Positions 1 to 11,853 of a DNA stretch of 64,000 nt are shown piece by piece (the first letter of the stretch is position 1; each line of letters begins with the position of its first letter). The notes under the pieces are model-generated. The model searched no databases. It was not told where the DNA came from and was given only the letters and a program-made list of their open reading frames with translations. The DNA is from Glandiceps talaboti (lineage: Eukaryota > Hemichordata > Enteropneusta > Spengelidae). The stretch is taken from contig NC_135565.1 of NCBI RefSeq assembly GCF_964340395.1, forward strand, positions 7,904,242-7,968,241, in the 5' to 3' direction. The position numbers were made by a program, and so were the translations under genes.

Positions 1-890
1 ATACAAAAGATAGTTTTGTTATGGCTCAATACAGTTCATATAATATAGTCAGAATATGGCTATGAAACAAAAGACAATTTTGTTATGGTTCAATACAGCT
101 CACATAATATAGTGAGAATATGGCTGTGAAACAAAAGATAATTTTGTTATGGCCCAATACAGTTCATATAATATAGTCAGAATATGGCTGTGATACAAAA
201 GATAATTTTGTTATGGCCCAATACAGTTCATATAATATAGTCAGAATATGGCTGTGATACAAAAGATAATTTTGTTATGGCTCAATACAGATCATATAAT
301 ATAGTCAGAATATGGCTGTGAAACAAAAGATAGTTTTGTTATGGCCCAATACAGTTTATATAATATAGTCAGAATATGGCTGTGATACAAAAGATAATTT
401 TGTTATGGCCTAATACAGTTGATATTGATTCAGAATAGCTGTGAAACAAAAGATAATTTTGTTATGGCCTAATACAGTTGATATAGATTCAGAACATGGC
501 TGTGAAACAAAAGATAATTTTGTTATGGCCCAATACAGTTGACATAGATTCAGAACATGGCTGTGAAACAAAAGATAATTTTGTTATGGCCTAATACAGT
601 TCATATAATATAGTCAGAATATGGCTGTGATACAAAAGATAATTTTGTTATGGCCCAATACAGTTGATATAATATAGTCAGAATATGGCTGTGATACAAA
701 AGATAATTTTGTTATGGCCCAATACAGTTCATATGATATAGTCAGAATATGGCTGTGATACAAAAGATAATTTTGTTTTGGCCCAATACAGTTGATATAG
801 ATTCAAAATGGCTGTGAAACAAAATATTAGTTTGATATGGCTCAATACAGTTTTTATAGAGTCAGAAAGTGGCTGTAAAACAAAATGTAA
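1..890. repeat. 64-bp satellite array, about 14 copies
   Basis: Head-to-tail copies of a 64-bp unit start at about 1, 65, 129, 193 and 257 and continue to about 890. The left edge is cut by the window. Copies between about 420 and 590 belong to a 61-bp variant carrying GATTCAGAACATGG instead of the usual ATATAGTCAGAATATGG, so two subfamilies are mixed. Every unit contains ACAAAAGATAATTTTGT, a hairpin with a perfect 6-bp stem. No coding potential is evident. Confidence 0.95.
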
Positions 891-910
891 TAACTTCTGC
901 AATCTATAGT

Positions 911-1025
911 AGAGTTACAAATGTTGTTTCACATTGATTTTTCAAGTAGGAAGCCATGACAATATTGTTTTGTAAATTAAATATCCAAAATAAATACCCC
1001 AATCCTCATCCATACGGCCACTTTA
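911..1025 (+). repeat. Partial copy of dispersed palindromic element (family A, right half)
   Basis: This matches the right arm of the long palindromic element seen complete at 14814-15126 and 55567-55904. It includes the segment CACATTGATTTTTCAAGTAG and the terminal GGCCACTTT. It directly abuts the satellite. Non-coding; probably a truncated MITE. Confidence 0.75.
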
Positions 1026-1441
1026 TGATTTGAGTGAAAAACATCTACAGTTGCCTGACAGAGATGTAGAAAAAAATTGGTACATGTATGTTCACTTTCA
1101 TGTCAATCCAACCTGGGTACATGTTACAGATACTGATACACAAGGCCATGTAAGATGATACACTGTATCACAAGTATGAACACATGTCACCATGTATAAC
1201 CACTCTATCCAATCATACTTGCCATATAAGTACTATGTTACTGTATTGAATAGTGATATCCCCCTGTGTAATCTCTAGTTTGTTTTTGTTGGGAGGAGGT
1301 GCCTCCTTTTTGTACACCTTGCTGCTTTTTTTTTTTTTTGCTTGCGTCTTCTCTGCAGTTTTTCTCTTGTTTGGGCCACCTTTAGTGTGCCCTTCCCGTG
1401 TCGCACTTTTTTGTTGCGTGTTTTGTGTAGTTTTGGATTGT

Positions 1442-1777
1442 CTTAAATTTCTTTCTTTGAATGTGAGAGGGTTAGGTGATGAAAGGAAAAGGAAATGTAT
1501 TTTCAATTTTTTGCAAAGTAAAAAAGTGGATGTTGTATTTTTGCAAGAATGTCATAGCACCGTTCAATCAGAAAGGTATTGGCAGAAGGAATGGGGAAGT
1601 GATATGTTTTTTAGCCACGGGACAAATCGTAGCCGGGGTGTGTCAATTCTTTTCAAGAAAAACCACAGTTTTGACATTATGAAATTCATTTTTAGTACAG
1701 ATGGAAGTTATGTAGCCATTGAAGTTAAATGCAACAAACGTCATTTCGTGTTAGTACTTGCCATATATATTTTGTAA
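1442..1777 (+). pseudogene. LINE retrotransposon fragment: AP-type endonuclease N-terminus
   Basis: The frame 1253-1777 is open. From about 1445 it encodes FLSLNVRGLGDERKRK, then KKVDVVFLQECHS, then GVSILFKK. These are the first blocks of the apurinic-type endonuclease domain of L1/Tx1-class LINE ORF2 proteins: the N of LNVRG and the E of LQE are active-site residues. The frame stops at 1777 in unrelated sequence, so the rest of the endonuclease and all of the reverse transcriptase are absent. The upstream codons 1253-1441 are hydrophobic and low-complexity and may not be coding. Dead remnant; the assignment to a specific clade is uncertain. Confidence 0.8.
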
Positions 1778-3430
1778 AGTCAATATATGTACAATCATGT
1801 TGACAGTAGCATAGAGTGTCAATTGAATTTACATGTGTCATAGACTCTCTCACAGCCTTGGGAACATCACCTTTGTCACTAGCAGAAAGTGGCTGTTTTG
1901 TATCTATCCCTGTACCAATATCTACCACATATTGCTTCTAGCCTTGCAACTGTACATCGACCACATACAATGTAACATTGGTGACACTGTTAGTCAATAT
2001 TGCACCCCATGTGTTGAATTGTGACATTTGGGAACATCTCAATAACATGTACGTCACCAAATGGTTAGTCCTATGCAGTCAATCAGGTCAGCAGTATAAA
2101 ACTAATTGAGGTCAGGTAACCGAAACCAAACAATTATTTTTTTCTACACATAACATTCCATGCAGAAGGTATGCTGATGATCAGATAATCCCAAATAAGT
2201 AGTTCTTGACAAAACATGTGTGTTTTCATTTACTAGCTGATATTCTTAAACTTATTTTTAAATGAAATACTTTTTCATTACACAAGGTATTGCAATTATA
2301 ATTTATTATGTTTTGTTTTTTTTCAAATTCAGAAGCCACCATGTCTTATATCATGACAATCTACACATTCTATATACATAAATAATCGTACTATATAAAG
2401 CACCCTCTAAAATAGACATCACAATGTAGATCAATTGTATGAATATATTTTACATCTATTACTATCTATAGATACTTGTGAAAAGTGTAGATCTATTACA
2501 ATCTACACATACTTGTGATAAGTGTAGATCAAATGTATGAATACATTTTACATATATTACTATTCATACATATTTGCAACAGCAGTGTGATCATTGTATT
2601 TGTTATATAAATATAGTTTATTAATATTAATATTGTACAAATGTATACAATAACAAGAGAAAGACCCTGCCTTTGTCCACTCGCCTACATAGAAAATATT
2701 AGAATACACTGGTATGTGTATAAATTAACAAGAGCTAGAGAAAGACTTTCCCACTGGCCACTCTCCTACACATAGAATACGGCATATGGGTCACCCACAA
2801 GTAGAAATCAGATATTATGTTGAAAAATCACTTTTTGGGTTTTCTTCACAATTTCGAAGTAGGACACCTATATTGTTTGTTGATGAAATTTGACATCCGA
2901 AATCAAACAAGAAATTGGAGTAAATTGGCAACAAACACACATATGCATGGAACCATTGTAAACAGCTGAAGTGGCCTGTCAACTATTATAATAACTATCA
3001 ATTTTGATTGGCACTGCTCAAAAATGGTCATGGTTACCATACAAAATGTGGTTAAGGTTACTATACAAGACATTATGGTCGTCATGGTTACAAGGAACGT
3101 TACCATGGTAACAGGAAACAACAAATCTGACACTGGGAAACATGTGAAACACACCTGCACATCCCTTCCTCTACACACAACTACGTACATACACGGGATA
3201 CTATTATAACACAGAATGTTAAAATTTGAAAGTACTTCTTTTATTTATAGTTACATGTACATATATATCATACATATTGACATGAATTCAATAAATTAAT
3301 TTTGTATTGTACATTTTTCGATTTCAGTTACCATAATAATGATAACAGCAATACTAGCAATATTACACACACATATACCATTTGGTATTATTAAAGTAGT
3401 GCTCAAAGCACTGTATAATTATTATCCCTA
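1778..3430. other. Intergenic stretch with no supported gene
   Basis: AT-rich sequence with short local duplications: three similar 'acatctattac' modules near 2440-2570 and a GGTTACCATAC-rich stretch near 3020-3110. No ORF here has protein-like composition or flanking splice signals. Confidence 0.5.
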
Positions 3431-4095
3431 CATGTACCAGAGACTTGTTATGGTACAACCTCTTATACCCCTAGCAGAGACAAGTTGTGGTATAACCACT
3501 TATACCCCTAGCAGAGACATGGCATGGTACAACCATTTATACCCCTCACAGAGACATGTCATGGTACAACCACTTATACCCCTAGCACAGAGACATGTTA
3601 TGGTATAACCACTTATACCCCTAGCAGAGACAAGTTATGGTATAACCACTTATACCCCTAGCACATACAGAGACGTGTTATGGTATAACCACTTATACTT
3701 CTATCACATAGACATGTTATGGTATAACCACTTATACCCCTAGCACATACAGAGACGTGTTATGGTATAACCACTTATACTTCTATCACATAGACATGTT
3801 ATGGTATAACCACTTATACCCCTAGCACATACAGAGACGTGTTATGGTATAACCACTTATACTTCTATCACATAGACATGTTATGGTATAACTACTTATA
3901 CTTCTATCACATAGACATGTTATAGTACAACCACTTATACACCTAGCAGAGACATGTTATGATATAACCACTTATACACCTAGCACAGAGACATGTTATG
4001 GTACAACCATTTATACCCCTAGCAGAGACATATTATGGTATAACCATGTATACCCCTAGCACAGAGACATGTTATGGGACAACCATTGTACTTCT
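3431..4095. repeat. Minisatellite built on ATGGTATAACCACTTATACC
   Basis: Roughly 15 tandem copies of a 37-45 bp unit of the form 'gagacatgttatggtataaccacttatacccctagcac' (written by feature, with many point variants). Between about 3665 and 3890 an 82-bp higher-order unit (one 'CCCCTAGCACATACAGAGAC' copy plus one 'TTCTATCACATAGACATG' copy) is repeated about three times. Non-coding. Confidence 0.9.
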
Positions 4096-4385
4096 TCAAC
4101 TCCCCTGAGAGCACATAATCCATTCTACCACTGACAACAGTCAGGATTAAATCCTTCACATTAAAATCTCTATCCTACCAGGTGAGGTCCTTATTCATGT
4201 AGCTTGGATGACTTAGACAAAATGACTGAAATCTAATGATTTTTAAAATGGTAAATTACAATATAGTATCACTTATTACAATTGACGAGAACACACTTTA
4301 AGCGTTTCAGTTGTATCAAAGCTTCAAAAAGATATTTTCTTCCACTCTTTCAGGGAAACACAATATCAGGTGAAATTAAAATGAA

Positions 4386-7300
4386 CTATTTCTTTCTTCT
4401 TGCCATCTTTAGAGCATCCATGTGTTGCTTGCCTAATGCTGCTGATGGATCTTGTTGCTGTTGTGTTTCAGTTGCAGGGGGTATTATATAAATGTGAACT
4501 GGTGCTGGAAGGAAGTCAAGCCTTTTATCATCAGGAATGAAACGATCATACATTTCATGAAGTTGTTTTACCTTTTCAGGTTTAAGAGCTCTTGGTGTGA
4601 TGTTTTCAGATGGGTAGGCTGTCCCCTCAATTGTCATCTACAAAATGAATTAAGATATTTTTAATTATGAAGTACATGTCATTCTAAAATAAAATTCTAT
4701 TCTTGTAAACATCACATAAATGTAAAATGAATGTAAAGCTGGTACTGTACATAAAGTAAAGAATTGTAATAGAGATATAAACCATAATACACTAAAGTGC
4801 CAGTATATTACCTGTGGTGTTATATTCTTCCATGGACCACTGTCTAAGTTCTCTCTTGCCAAGACAACAACTGCACCATCTTGTCTTTCTCCCATGATAT
4901 CGTGATAGCTACCAATACCATGAACCACTAAGCTACCATAGTGGAACCGTAATGATGTACGCCAGTCAGCAAAGTCAGTCTCAGAAAGGATCTACTCAAT
5001 AACGATAACAAAAGTATACAAATTCAATCATAAAATGATAAAGCTCAAATCTATTTTCCTTAAGATTGTTTTATCATAATTTCTACTTTAAAGAGCACTG
5101 TTATATCAATGAGAACACTACCCTAATGTCTTAGAATAGATCACTTAAAGCTGTAACTCAATCTTTCATGAAACCTAGCTTTTGATTTAGTTCCCATATA
5201 ATCTTCAGACAGAGAAGATAATCATGTAATTGTCATCGTTAGGCCAGGTATAGCCCAGAGATTTCTTTGTGTTACTATGGTATATCCCTACACGAAGCAA
5301 AGGCATATGTACTTAAAATAAATAAAATGTATTTTGAATTTGAAATTACTACCAACTGCTCTGCTTGAGCTAAATGGATCCTAAATGATGCAATCATCAC
5401 CACATATGTGGCAAGATGGTGTATAACAAGTGCCTGAACTAATGTGAGCTTGACTTGGATTTTAACAGTGCTGTTGATAGTAATTTCAAAACACATCCCT
5501 GTGCTTCAATGTGCATGTGAATTGGTTTAGTGTAGATAGCTATTATAATAACACCAACAGAAGTCTCTGGGCTAGTCCATTTACAGCTATTTCAGACTTA
5601 CTGTGCCAATGTCATGTGTTAAAAACAAAATAACAATGATACATATACTAGTAAACAATACCTTTGCTTCACTGTATGTTGATGCCACAGTTTCAATGTC
5701 ATGGGTATTGAAGATATCACATTTCTTCATTGATGATGACATGCATGCAAATATCCAGTCAGGCATAAACTTTGAATGTCCAGCAAGCAAAAAACAGATT
5801 CTGATATACTGCAGAGTTTCATGTCTGAAAATAAAGAAAGTAAATGCTATGGTGTTACAAACATGCATAGTTGAACATTGATAAATGTGCACTAAAATCA
5901 TCAATACTGAATACATTTTGATATTAATTTCATGTATCAGTTTAGTTTATTGAACAAGACAATTAGTGTGTACAAATACATGATATCAAACTGACTAACC
6001 TTTCCATCATTTCTTTAATCCAGCAAACTAGCCATGTGTTTTTGTTAGTACTTGGAGCATTATCCATGAATACCATGGCCTTTGTTGTCCAGGATAGATC
6101 CAAACTCCTCATGTGCTTGTCTAAAATTGATAATGTGTGGTTGCTATTTTTTGGTCCACACCTTTCATCAAATATGTAGGAATATGCCTTGCCAAAATTA
6201 TGATGAACAATGACTGCTTCATCAACACAAAGCTTCATCTTGTAATATGATATGGCTGGTTGTGGTGTCAAATGCCATTGTGGTACAGTGACAACCATTT
6301 TGTAGTCAATGCTAAAGCAAGCAACATAATTTGTTTTCTCTTCAAGGAGTGTTATTTCTTCCTCATCAGTTCTTACATCTTTACTTTCCAAATCTTCAAT
6401 CATTTGCTGACTTTGCCATGCTGTATTGCAAGACTGTTTATAGAAGTGCTGTGCTATAGTTGCCTTTTCTTTATGTTCTGCTATATGCAACTTTAGACTG
6501 TCTATGGTTGTTTTTATCCTCAGTAATTCTCCCTCATCAGTATCACCACACTCTGTCATTCTCTGTACTATTGTGGATTTAGTACAGATTTCTTTGCTGA
6601 CCTCTTTGCAAGTATTGCAGTAGTCTGATTTGTGTGGGTGAATTGAATGACGGCTTCTGTACTGAGATAACCAGCCCTCTGCTGCACTGCTACTTACAGT
6701 TTCTCTTCCAAGCTGTTGCTGATTGGAGTTGAAGACACCAATGAAAGAATGCTTCAGTTTAGTTTCATAGTTATTCTCTGAAATCCTGGGAATAGACAAT
6801 CGGGTAAATACTGGTAAAAAGTAGAACAAAGGACCCTTGTGTTCTTCATGACGACCTGTTGGATAGGAGTTTGCATCAGCAAATGTTAGGAATTGTTCCT
6901 TCAGAACAGTTTTATTGTTGTTTGACAATCTCCCTTCCAGACCATGTCGGGCTGAAAACTGTCTGACCTCCACTTCATCCTCTTCACAGACACCGGTCCA
7001 CCAGTCATTCCAGTCTACAGTTGGGTCTGGAATAAGAACGTACTTCTCCAGTTTCTGAAGGAGGACATCTTTCTTTTTTAATGACACCACTGGATTTAGG
7101 AATTCTTGTTGTTTGATATTTCTTTGGCTGGCCAATCGCTGGCGTGATACACCAAGCACACTGACAATACACTCTTGGCAGAATAAATAATTTCCTGCAG
7201 GGTCAAATAAACTTCCTCTAATCCATTTATTTTCTTCTATGATGTTCCTCCATTGTCTGTTGTCTGTTTTAAGGGGTTCCAGGTGTGCTTTTTTTCTTTT

Positions 7301-8425
7301 TTTGAGTGTACTGCAACAATGTTGGATGGTAAAGAATCCAACAGCTGCTTGTGTTAATATGGGTTCACAAACTGGACATACTCCAACTTTAAAAGTAAAA
7401 GAATCATCTGAATGAAAAAAAGATGAAAATGATAATTAGTTTGATAATAAATATAATGATATCAACACTTTGAGGACTTGGTTTCTAATACATCTATACA
7501 TGTAAAAACATCCTAAAGTAGGGTGTCTGTCTTTAAAGGATGGAACAAGTTGACAAAGATAACTTATGTGAAATTACAAAGGTTACAAGACACAAGGAGC
7601 TGAACTTTTTAGTACAAATGTATTTAGCTTTCAATCTGTCTTGTCAACAATCGTCATCAGATCAACATAGTTCCAGAGTTACTACAGAGGTTAACTATGG
7701 AATTTGTGCTACTGATGAAAATTTATCAATGAAAGACAGATTGAAACCTCATAGTAAAATGCTTGTGCATTACATTTACCTTTGTAATTGATCTATCAAT
7801 GTGATGAACATTTTCTGTCAATAACTTTACTTCAAATGTAAAAACAAAACAAAACATAAAACTGGGGGACTGGGAGTTACAACTAGATTTAAAATTATAG
7901 TACTGTAATACAGGAATTTTGAAGTGTGTCATGTACTCAATATTCTGATTGTAGTTTTATACTAAAACCAATGCTATCATCCATAACGGTACACAAGTTC
8001 AACACGGTGACATTTTTCAGACATTAGCAAATTATGGACTTTGTTTACATCATAAATCTACCGTATGTTTACATCCCCTATCAAGTTCAAGAGGTTTTTT
8101 TCTATTCAAAGATACTGATGACACCGTATTAATGTAGTACTACACATTAAAAAACGAATACAGCCAAAACTATACTAATAGAATCATGACAGGATCGACA
8201 ATCAACTTTTGTAACTGCTACACAAACTTTTTTAGACCTGGACTTACCAACATGTTTGGTTAAATCCCGTGTGAGGTCAGGTCGGAGAGTGTAACTCGAA
8301 CGAGAAACTCCTCGCAAATACCCACCAAGTCGGTCTGGTGACTCAGTCTCCTCGGGTACATAGTCTGGGTCCTGACTAGATGTCTGTGATGACGCCAAAC
8401 TGGATGTTGGATCCAGGTTCTCCAT
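4386..8425 (-). CDS. Intact five-exon transposase-like protein, 726 aa (DUF7869-like, inferred)
   Basis: Exons on the minus strand are 8425-8248, 7407-6000, 5824-5662, 4991-4812 and 4637-4386, joined by GT-AG introns with matching phases (2181 coding bases, TGA or TAA-type stop inside the last codon of exon 5). The N-terminus (residues 1-59) is Ser/Asp-rich. Cys pairs follow: CPVC (70-73) with HCC (89-91), FCQEC (135-139), and CNTC (323-326), consistent with metal binding. Residues 345-420 are charged and probably helical. The core carries CFSIDYK (D427), MVFMDNAPSTNKN (D508) and GHSKFMPDW (544-552). An Asp at the end of a strand, then a DNxxxxNKN block, then GHxKFxPD is the pattern I associate with RNase H-fold, transposase-derived DUF7869-type proteins of marine invertebrates. 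That family name is from memory. The C-terminus (643-726) ends in a basic KMARRKK. There is no frameshift or stop, so it could be a young element or a domesticated gene. No terminal repeats were found around it. Confidence 0.8.
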
Positions 8426-8476
8426 TTCTGTTGACGGCGAAAGTGCACAAAATGAGTGGGCGCCATGATTACTGTG

Positions 8477-8489
8477 AGGTCAGGGGTCA
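8477..8489 (+). promoter_or_regulatory. DR1-like direct repeat near the transposase-like gene start
   Basis: AGGTCA, one spacer base, then GGGTCA lies about 50 bases upstream of the start codon at 8425, probably in the 5' UTR or core promoter. DR1 is a classic nuclear-receptor half-site arrangement. A single match of this length can occur by chance. Confidence 0.3.
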
Positions 8490-8544
8490 CCTTGTGTGTC
8501 AACAAAAGTTTACAGGGCAAAGGTGAACGATTAGCGTAATTCAT

Positions 8545-9590
8545 TCACACATCAATTTCCACTGTGACTCAAGAACAACGCAAGGAACATGAGGAACGTA
8601 GTTGTTGCTTGTGGTCTGAGGCTTTGCCTACTTTAGCATATTTATACGGACAATACCATTAAACCGGAAATGTGTGGAAGATGAGATAACCGTCAATGCA
8701 TCGTGTACATCGATATATACAGTAAAACTATCGATAATTCAATGATTCATCAATCAGGAAAGATTGTAGCCACCCTTGAAAAAACAGTTTTCATGAACAT
8801 TCGTAGGAATTATAGGTTAGGGTGTTATTTACGACATATCTAAACGTTTTCAAAGTTGACGATAACAAATATTCATGGCGGGAAAATACATCGTTCATCT
8901 GAACTAAGAATAGATCGTTTATTTTTTACGAAGTTTTCTAAATAGTCTAAAAAGTGTCATTTTATGTAATACCATTCATAAAAATTATCAAAGAGTGGTA
9001 TAAAGCACTTACCTCAATGATAGTTTGAACTATTGATTCGATATTGTTGTACTAATAACAAGTAGCAAAGAAACAGTTTCGTTAGTTCAGCTCCAAAGCT
9101 TCGGTCATCAAGTCCTGTCACTCAGTGAGCGAGGCGCGCGTCGTTTCGTCTTATTTGCATAACAATACAGAGAAACTAATATCTGATTTCTACTTGTGTG
9201 TGACCCATATGTACATAGTAGAGTTGCTGGTAATATAACAGACTCTAGAATTAATCGGCATAGTGTTACAACTTTATATATATACGAATACACTTACATG
9301 TATAACACAATATCACGCAAGATACTCACAAGCCATTTAACACAGTGTTTCACACAAAAAATGTACTGTGTAACGTCTCCTGTGCATCGTGCTTGATATT
9401 GTGTTATTTATACCACTATACATACATATTTATAGAGCAATGCTTACTCCAACATAGACATTTTATGTATACTGTGACAAACATGACAAAGATACTACCA
9501 TCGTACTTCCTAGCTAGTAATAGTATAGCATGATGACTGATATCGTTGCCGTGACAACAACTTGGCGTCCATCAATGTCAACAACTTGCA
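8545..9590. other. Gap between the transposase-like gene and the 9654-9962 exon
   Basis: Possibly intronic to the 9962 gene. Short frames (61-66 codons) lack recognisable features. A CCGGAAAT motif at about 8663 could belong to the transposase-like gene's promoter. Confidence 0.35.
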
Positions 9591-9653
9591 TCACAAATGT
9601 TCGGGACATCTACGACTCAACATCGTAAAATACCACAAAGTAAATCTACTTAC

Positions 9654-9962
9654 TTTTCCCGATGTCGTCTGTCTCTTTGCGGGGTCACGTACCCCAGTTT
9701 CTGTCGATTCCGCCACGCCCGCCGTATTGTCATCACAAACTTGTTTCTCGGCCTCTTTCATTTTTTTCTTCTTCCGGGGTCCCATGGGTTTGCCATTTTC
9801 TCCATGAACATCAATGTTGTTTTGAACGCCGCGGGCTTCTGTATCATCCGTACTTGCTGGTACGTTTGGCATAGTTAAATATAAACCATAATTTCTGGTT
9901 TCGGACGGATGATTCGTGGACAGGGCCGGTGATCGTGAATCATTTACTTGACCCCCGGTCAT
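9654..9962 (-). CDS. First coding exon of an unidentified gene, divergent from TM7SF3
   Basis: From ATG at 9962 the frame runs 103 codons to a consensus donor (AAA|GTAAGT) in phase 0. The predicted peptide is polar and low in hydrophobics, with a basic patch GPRKKKKMKEAEKQ that could be a nuclear localisation signal. I do not recognise the family. Codon-level sense is suggested by the long frame, the donor and the placement next to a divergent promoter. The continuation was not found: splicing to the first or second exon of the 4386-8425 gene is out of phase, so the rest must lie elsewhere, possibly beyond that gene. It does not resemble MED21, the divergent neighbour of TM7SF3 in human as I recall. 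Confidence 0.5.
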
Positions 9963-10311
9963 CTACGAAAAAAAAGCACATGACGTCACAAGGCACCCTA
10001 GCTATAGAATAATTTTAACAATTAATCCTGTTCGAATTTTATGATTCTTATTAAAATGAAGGGAAAAAATATTGACTTGCTGATTAATGTACATTCTTTA
10101 AAATGCTCACTTGGTCTTTTTTCATGGTTCTAGGTAAAATTTCGGTGCCATGGAAATATAAAAAGTGAAGTTGGAATAATAATCAAAGAGTTAGGGAATC
10201 ATCCAATACCGGAAGTAAACACCAACTACTTCACTTGGCACCCGAAATCAGAAGTTTACAACATCATGTGATGCGAAGCTGCACAGAAGTTAGTGTGTCT
10301 CCCCAGTCAAG
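9963..10311. promoter_or_regulatory. Bidirectional promoter region (349 bp) with CRE and ETS motifs
   Basis: This is the interval between the divergent start codons at 9962 (minus) and 10312 (plus). A perfect palindromic CRE, TGACGTCA, sits at 9981-9988. An ETS consensus CCGGAAGT sits at 10209-10216, 96 bases before the TM7SF3 start. No TATA box is evident next to either start. CRE and ETS motifs are common in TATA-less divergent housekeeping promoters; their use here is inferred. Confidence 0.5.
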
Positions 10312-11786
10312 ATGTCCTGCCAAACGTTACAAAAGCTAACGTGTCTGATGTATTTCATACTCCTCCCAATTTCGCACAGTAAGTACTGAGTAACAATAAC
10401 AAACATGCATGGTGTTTGAAAACGAAGTGACATAGATTTAGTTTCGCGTATTCGGTACGGTAGGTAGTGTTCTCACGTCATAGTTTTGATTCGATTTACG
10501 AAAGGAGAGGTCAAGGTCTCAATTGAAATGATGAAAGTTTTGAAACTTAAAGGAAGGCACCTGTATACGTTTGTAGCTCGTACGTACACCAGATTTACAC
10601 GTGAAAACTTTCTTTTAAAAGGGGGGGGGGGGGTATACAGTATCGTAGGTCAAAACCAGTCACTTGTGAGCTAATATTTTATTCCAGGATGATCATAATA
10701 CATTTTGTCTCACCTGACAGCCAAATCCCTTCCTCTTCTCAAATTTTACACGTCCCTCGTTTCTTAGAGGAGAATATATTGAATGATTATTTTTTTGAAT
10801 ATTCGTATATACCTATAACGTCATTATTTTGCATAATGATCATCCTGGAATGGAAAATTAACTCACAAGTACATTGTACGTGTGGTCGAAACATGGCGGT
10901 AGAATTAACACACCTACTCCATGTTTGAAACATGGGGGTAGAAACACACATCAGTTCTCAGTAGCTAGTCCTGCTTGCGTGACAGAATACGAGACTCAAT
11001 ATTCTTGACAATGTCCCTTAACACCAGGAGGACATTATCAGAATTGAGTCCACACTTACTCATCAGCAAGCAGGACTGGGACTAGGAGGAGGTAGAAAGA
11101 CTAATTTTAGTGACGTCATGGTTTGAAAATTACTTTATTGTAGATCTATTTAAACCACAATTGTAGCTGCGAGAGTGTGTATAAATTATAGAGTTTTATC
11201 ACACATCGATCAATTGACATACATGTTACGTAAAATCTGAAATGAGGATGAGGATAAGATTTAGCTGTTAGGCTTACTGAAAAAGTGCGGAGTTTACCGT
11301 AATGTTTTTTACCCGGAACGGTTTTGTTGGCTGTGATGGGTGTAATTCATTTGTGCATACATGTGTTAATTCCAGCTGCCGAAAGCTGTTACACTCACTG
11401 TCAGCTGATGCGAAGTTTGAACTCCACTAATTATTCCAATGTCACGTGACCAACTTTCACTTTTTGAACGTTTTTGAAAACATGAATACATAGAGGAGAT
11501 TCATAGCTTTTAAAATATGTCTGGTTTATTGGATATTAAATGTCAAATACTCAAATGAAATACTACATTCTGTAATTGTAATTTAGGGTGCTTTTAAGAC
11601 TAATTTTGAGTGTTTCTGTCAGTTTTACTGATTCTGTATATTGTATTTGTATTTCTGTCTGTGTTTTTACTTACTATCCTGTTTTTGTTGTCTTTTAGAG
11701 GGTCCTGGGGAAGACTAGATATTAGCTAACCAGATTATCTATATGATTTTAACCCTCTTTAAATAAAGTATAAATAAATAAATAGA

Positions 11787-11853
<67 letters not shown>

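Noticed and set aside
5275-5496. Possible extra exon of the transposase-like gene
   Set aside because: An acceptor-like CACAG exists near 5498, but the phase required after the 5662 donor meets a stop after 19 codons. Exons on either side join in phase without it.
8260-8544. 94-codon minus-strand frame overlapping the first exon of the transposase-like gene
   Set aside because: Out of frame with the downstream exons; the 8425 start followed by the 8248 donor gives a continuous frame.
9591-9962. The 9962 exon as the 5' exon of the transposase-like gene or as MED21
   Set aside because: Its donor is phase 0 and neither the 8425 exon region nor the 7407 acceptor continues it in frame; the peptide does not resemble MED21.
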